Positions 34,267-36,608 of a stretch of DNA of 36,608 nt are shown piece by piece (the first letter of the stretch is position 1; the number at the start of each line of letters is the position of its first letter). The position numbers and the translations under genes are program-made. Under the pieces are notes generated by a model, which worked only from the letters and a program-made list of their open reading frames with translations, had not been told where the DNA came from and did not search any database. Source of the stretch: Bacteroidales bacterium UBA3623 (GTDB lineage: Bacteria; Bacteroidota; Bacteroidia; Bacteroidales; UBA932); NCBI GenBank assembly GCA_002373715.1, contig DFLI01000026.1, positions 16,049 to 52,656 of the forward strand, written 5' to 3'.

Positions 34267-34817
34267 AAGAAATGGCCGATGGCAAGAAGCTGGCAGCCCT
34301 GGAAGCCCGTATTGAGGGCTTGAATGAGCAGCTGGAAGAAGCCCGTGAGGCCAAGGAAGCGGTGGAGAAGAAGGCCGAGGAGGCTGGTCAGAAGATGGCT
34401 GCCATCCAGGCAGACTATATGCGCCTGATGGCGGAGTTTGACACCTTCCGCCGCCGCACGGCAGAGGAAAAACTGGCTCTGGTGGGATCGGCCGCGTCGG
34501 ATACCATCAAGGGACTTCTCCCCATCCTGGACGACTGTGAGATAGCCCTCGCCAATCTGGAAAAGAGCACGGACAGCGAGGCTGCCAAGGAAGGCACTCA
34601 AATGATCTTTGGCAAACTCAACGCCTATCTTAAAGGCAAGGGCCTGGAGAGAATAGAGGCCAAAGGGGCAGACTTTGACACCGAACTCCACGAGGCAGTT
34701 ACCACCTTCCCGGCTCCGTCCGAGGATTTGAAAGGAAAGGTAATTGACGTGGTACAAACCGGTTACACCCTGGGAGGCAAGGTTCTCCGTTACGCAAAAG
34801 TAGTTGTGGGGGCATAA
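34239..34817 (+). CDS. grpE: Nucleotide exchange factor GrpE
   Basis: GrpE releases ADP from DnaK. The N-terminal half is a charged coiled coil (about 10-70: ALEARIEGLNEQLEEAREAKE). It is followed by YMRLMAEFDTFRRRTAEEKLAL, the conserved long helix, LLPILDDCEIALANL and the C-terminal beta-wing with VVQTGYTLGGKVLRYAKVVVG. At 192 aa it is normal. The start at 34239 lies within the HNH coding end. It ends 3 bases before dnaJ; dnaK itself is not in this window, as is common in the group. Confidence 0.95.
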   Translation: MADKKRKNIEEMADGKKLAALEARIEGLNEQLEEAREAKEAVEKKAEEAGQKMAAIQADYMRLMAEFDTFRRRTAEEKLALVGSAASDTIKGLLPILDDCEIALANLEKSTDSEAAKEGTQMIFGKLNAYLKGKGLERIEAKGADFDTELHEAVTTFPAPSEDLKGKVIDVVQTGYTLGGKVLRYAKVVVGA

Positions 34818-34820
34818 ATT

Positions 34821-36014
34821 ATGGCAAAAAGAGACTATTACGAGGTTCTGGGAGTAGATAAAAAAGCTTCCGCAGATGAGATAAAGAGCGCCTACCGCAA
34901 GTTGGCGCTCAAATGGCATCCGGACCGTTGGGTAAACGGCACAGATGCAGAAAAGAAGACGGCCGAGGACAACTTCAAGGAAGCGGCCGAGGCCTATTCC
35001 ATCCTCTCAGACCCGGATAAGCGCGCCAAGTACGACCAGTTTGGCTTCGCCGCCGAGCAAATGGGCGGCGGTGCCGGAGGCTTCGACTTTGGCGGAATGG
35101 ATATCAACGATTTCCTCCGCAATATCTTCGGAGGCAGCTTCGGTTTCGATTTTGGCGGCTTCGGAGGAAGCGGTTTCGGCGGGTTCGGAGGCGGCCAGGA
35201 GGCCGGCCCCCGCGTGGTACGCGGCCGCGACATCCGCACCAGCGTGAAGCTCACCCTGGAAGAAATTGCCAACGGCTGTGAGAAGGAGATTTCCCTGGAG
35301 AGGGCCCGCCCCTGCCAGGACTGTGGCGGCAAGGGCGCCAAGAGCGGTGCGGATATCAAAACCTGCCCCACCTGTGGCGGCCAGGGCCGGGTGCGTCAGC
35401 AAACGCGCGGCCTGTTCGGCGGTATTGGCTATACCATCGGCGTTTGCCCCCAGTGTCAGGGAGAAGGAAAAATCATTACCAATCCCTGCCGCCGCTGCAA
35501 CGGAACCGGTTTGGAGCGTAAGCGCGAACTGGTCCGTGTGCACATCCCGGCCGGCGTAGAAGATGGCATGCAAATCACCGTGAGGGGAGAGGGCCATGCC
35601 GCTCCTCATGGAGGCACCAACGGAGACCTTCTGCTGGTCATCAACGAAATCCAGCACCCCCAGCTGCAGAGGGACGGCAACAACCTTTTCTACACCCGCG
35701 TCATTTCCGTCATGGATGCCATGCTGGGCTGCGAGGTGTCGGTTCCCTGCCTGGACGGCAGTTATAAAGTAAAGGTGGAACCCGGTACCCAGAGTGGCAC
35801 GGTGGTGAAACTCCGTGGCAAGGGTCTTCCCAGCGTACAGGGCTATGGCAGGGGAGTAGGAGACCTGTATGTGAAATTCCAGGTGTGGGTGCCTCATAAG
35901 CTTGCCAAGAGCGAAAAGGAATTGCTGGAGAGCATGCGCAACAATCCCAGCTTCACCCCGGATCTTACCAGGGAAGACAAGGCCACTTTCGATAAAGTGA
36001 AAAATATTTTCTAA
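34821..36014 (+). CDS. dnaJ: Chaperone DnaJ (Hsp40)
   Basis: Co-chaperone that delivers clients to DnaK and triggers its ATPase. J domain at 1-75 with the HPD motif at 33-35 (KWHPDRW; a few extra residues follow before helix III). A Gly/Phe-rich region comes next (about 80-130). Four zinc-finger repeats follow: CQDCGGKG, CPTCGGQG, CPQCQGEG and CRRCNGTG. The C-terminal client-binding domains include HIPAGVEDGM and GKGLPSVQGYGRGVGDLYVKFQVWVP. At 397 aa it is the full type I form. It is the last gene of the unknown-HNH-grpE-dnaJ row; no clear terminator is seen before the rplS promoter. Confidence 0.97.
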   Translation: MAKRDYYEVLGVDKKASADEIKSAYRKLALKWHPDRWVNGTDAEKKTAEDNFKEAAEAYSILSDPDKRAKYDQFGFAAEQMGGGAGGFDFGGMDINDFLRNIFGGSFGFDFGGFGGSGFGGFGGGQEAGPRVVRGRDIRTSVKLTLEEIANGCEKEISLERARPCQDCGGKGAKSGADIKTCPTCGGQGRVRQQTRGLFGGIGYTIGVCPQCQGEGKIITNPCRRCNGTGLERKRELVRVHIPAGVEDGMQITVRGEGHAAPHGGTNGDLLLVINEIQHPQLQRDGNNLFYTRVISVMDAMLGCEVSVPCLDGSYKVKVEPGTQSGTVVKLRGKGLPSVQGYGRGVGDLYVKFQVWVPHKLAKSEKELLESMRNNPSFTPDLTREDKATFDKVKNIF

Positions 36015-36030
36015 AATTTCCCGAAAAAGT

Positions 36031-36061
36031 TTTGGGGTTTAGTAAAAAGATTGTATCTTTG
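36031..36061 (+). promoter_or_regulatory. Promoter of rplS
   Basis: TTTG (36031-36034), exactly 19 bases, TATCTTTG (36054-36061): the clearest match in the window to the Bacteroidota housekeeping promoter. Transcription should begin near 36067. Confidence 0.9.
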
Positions 36062-36064
36062 CAG

Positions 36065-36131
36065 TCCCAAAATTAACGCAACCTCTTGTCAGGAGCCAAA
36101 CCGCAATGTTGCATAAGGATTTAGAGAAATT
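36065..36131 (+). other. rplS 5' leader, possible structured ribosomal-protein leader
   Basis: The leader of about 65 bases can fold with GCAAC (36078-36082) against GTTGC (36108-36112) enclosing a CTC/GAG stem-loop (36083-36095). GCAA-TG-TTGC (36103-36112) offers a competing hairpin. Two mutually exclusive folds just before the start are typical of autoregulatory leaders of ribosomal proteins. I cannot confirm a known family. Confidence 0.35.
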
Positions 36132-36509
36132 ATGGATTTGATTAAGATTGCAGAGCAGGCTTTCCAGAATGAGAAAGTTGCTTCCTACCCTGAGTTCAAG
36201 GCCGGTGACACTATCACCGTTACCTACAGAATTAAGGAAGGTGATAAAGAGAGACTTCAGAAGTTCCGCGGTGTCGTGATCCAGATCAGTGGAATGGACC
36301 CGTTCACCAAAACTTTCACCGTCCGCAAAATGGCCAGCGGCGTTGGTGTGGAAAGAATTTTCCCCTACCAGAGCCCGTTCATTGACAGCATTGAGGTTAA
36401 CAAGTGTGGCAAGGTTCGCCGCGCCCGTATCTTCTACCTCCGTGACCTCACCGGTAAGAAGGCCCGCATCCGCGAGAAAGTCTACACTGTAGAAAATAAG
36501 GAGGCCTAA
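36132..36509 (+). CDS. rplS: 50S ribosomal protein L19
   Basis: Large-subunit protein at the interface with the 30S subunit. The sequence has the L19 core: FKAGDTITVTYRIKEGDKERLQKFRGVVIQISG, TKTFTVRKMASGVGVERIFPYQSPFIDSIEV, and GKVRRARIFYLRDLTGKKARIREKV. At 125 aa it is about ten residues longer than E. coli L19, with a small N-terminal extension. It has its own strong promoter and probable structured leader. A small GGCC-TAATT-GGCC hairpin follows the stop (36503-36515), without a T tract, so readthrough into the tRNA gene is plausible. Confidence 0.97.
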   Translation: MDLIKIAEQAFQNEKVASYPEFKAGDTITVTYRIKEGDKERLQKFRGVVIQISGMDPFTKTFTVRKMASGVGVERIFPYQSPFIDSIEVNKCGKVRRARIFYLRDLTGKKARIREKVYTVENKEA

Positions 36510-36523
36510 TTGGCCAACTAACT

Positions 36524-36597
36524 GGCTCCATAGCTCAATTGAATAGAGCATTTGACTACGGATCAAAAGGTTACAGGTTTGAGTCCTGTTGGAGTCA
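36524..36597 (+). tRNA. tRNA-Arg, anticodon ACG
   Basis: The cloverleaf folds cleanly by eye: acceptor GGCTCCA/TGGAGTC (one G-T pair), D stem GCTC/GAGC, anticodon stem TTTGA/TCAAA with loop CTACGGA (anticodon ACG at 36558-36560), and T stem ACAGG/CCTGT. The T loop reads TTTGAGT, with T in place of the usual C56. Discriminator base A at 36597; no CCA is encoded. ACG, with A34 deaminated to inosine, reads the CGN codons CGU/CGC/CGA. Confidence 0.92.
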
Positions 36598-36608
36598 CAA
36601 AAAAGCCC

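Noticed and set aside
36106..36141. Out-of-frame 11-codon ATG frame overlapping the rplS start as a gene.
   Set aside because: Too short and without support on its own; mentioned only as part of the leader.
1..36608. CRISPR arrays, insertion sequences, attachment sites, rRNA genes, integrases.
   Set aside because: No regular spaced repeats, no transposase or integrase frames, and no 16S/23S/5S-like sequence seen. The only repeat-like insert is the mini-palindrome in hutU.

Overview
The window reads as the chromosome of a Bacteroidales-type member of the Bacteroidota with moderately high GC. The evidence is promoters of the TTTG-N19/20-TAnnTTTG type (clearest before rplS and ompA), few Shine-Dalgarno sequences, an OmpA-family barrel with its own promoter, a mammalian-like long urocanase and a fused FTCD protein. 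Genes are packed tightly, with 1-28 bp overlaps inside operons and 0-4 bp overlaps or abutments at convergent ends. No rRNA, insertion sequence, prophage or CRISPR array is visible, and no stretch of more than about 180 bases lacks a gene.

Layout. 1-6047 (+): 3' end of rpsA, then rnz, a secreted glucosaminidase with LysM repeats, mltG-type transglycosylase and a long RelA/SpoT homologue. 6044-8239 (-): uvrB. 8416-11432 (+): ompA-like gene with a strong terminator, then a long-chain acyl-CoA ligase. 11460-12620 (-): lysA. 12777-14777 (+): htpG. 14778-17520 (-): HAD hydrolase, then N-carbamoylputrescine amidase and agmatine deiminase (putrescine synthesis). 17562-25083 (-): histidine-utilisation operon ftcD-hutU-hutH-hutI, ending in a lipoprotein of the GH28/parallel beta-helix type. 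25146-32206 (+): export operon of an adaptor, two ABC transporters, a TolC-like channel, a lipoprotein adaptor and a 38-codon small gene, closed by a terminator inside the antisense gene. 32203-33348 (-): AI-2E/PerM-type permease. 33487-36014 (+): unknown protein, HNH nuclease, grpE, dnaJ. 36132-36597 (+): rplS and tRNA-Arg(ACG).

How the genes work together. The hut genes convert histidine to glutamate and pass the formimino carbon to folate through FTCD. The agu genes convert agmatine to putrescine. The 25-32 kb operon is the most unusual part: it looks like the NHLM/NHLP class of peptide exporters, but has no C39 leader peptidase, no recognisable leader peptide and no modification enzyme. 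It ends in a small gene that could be a substrate or accessory factor.

Other points: a palindromic mini-repeat inserted in frame in hutU; strong, strand-symmetric over-representation of the heptamer ATCGGCC/GGCCGAT across the window; and a RelA whose hydrolase site has lost key residues.
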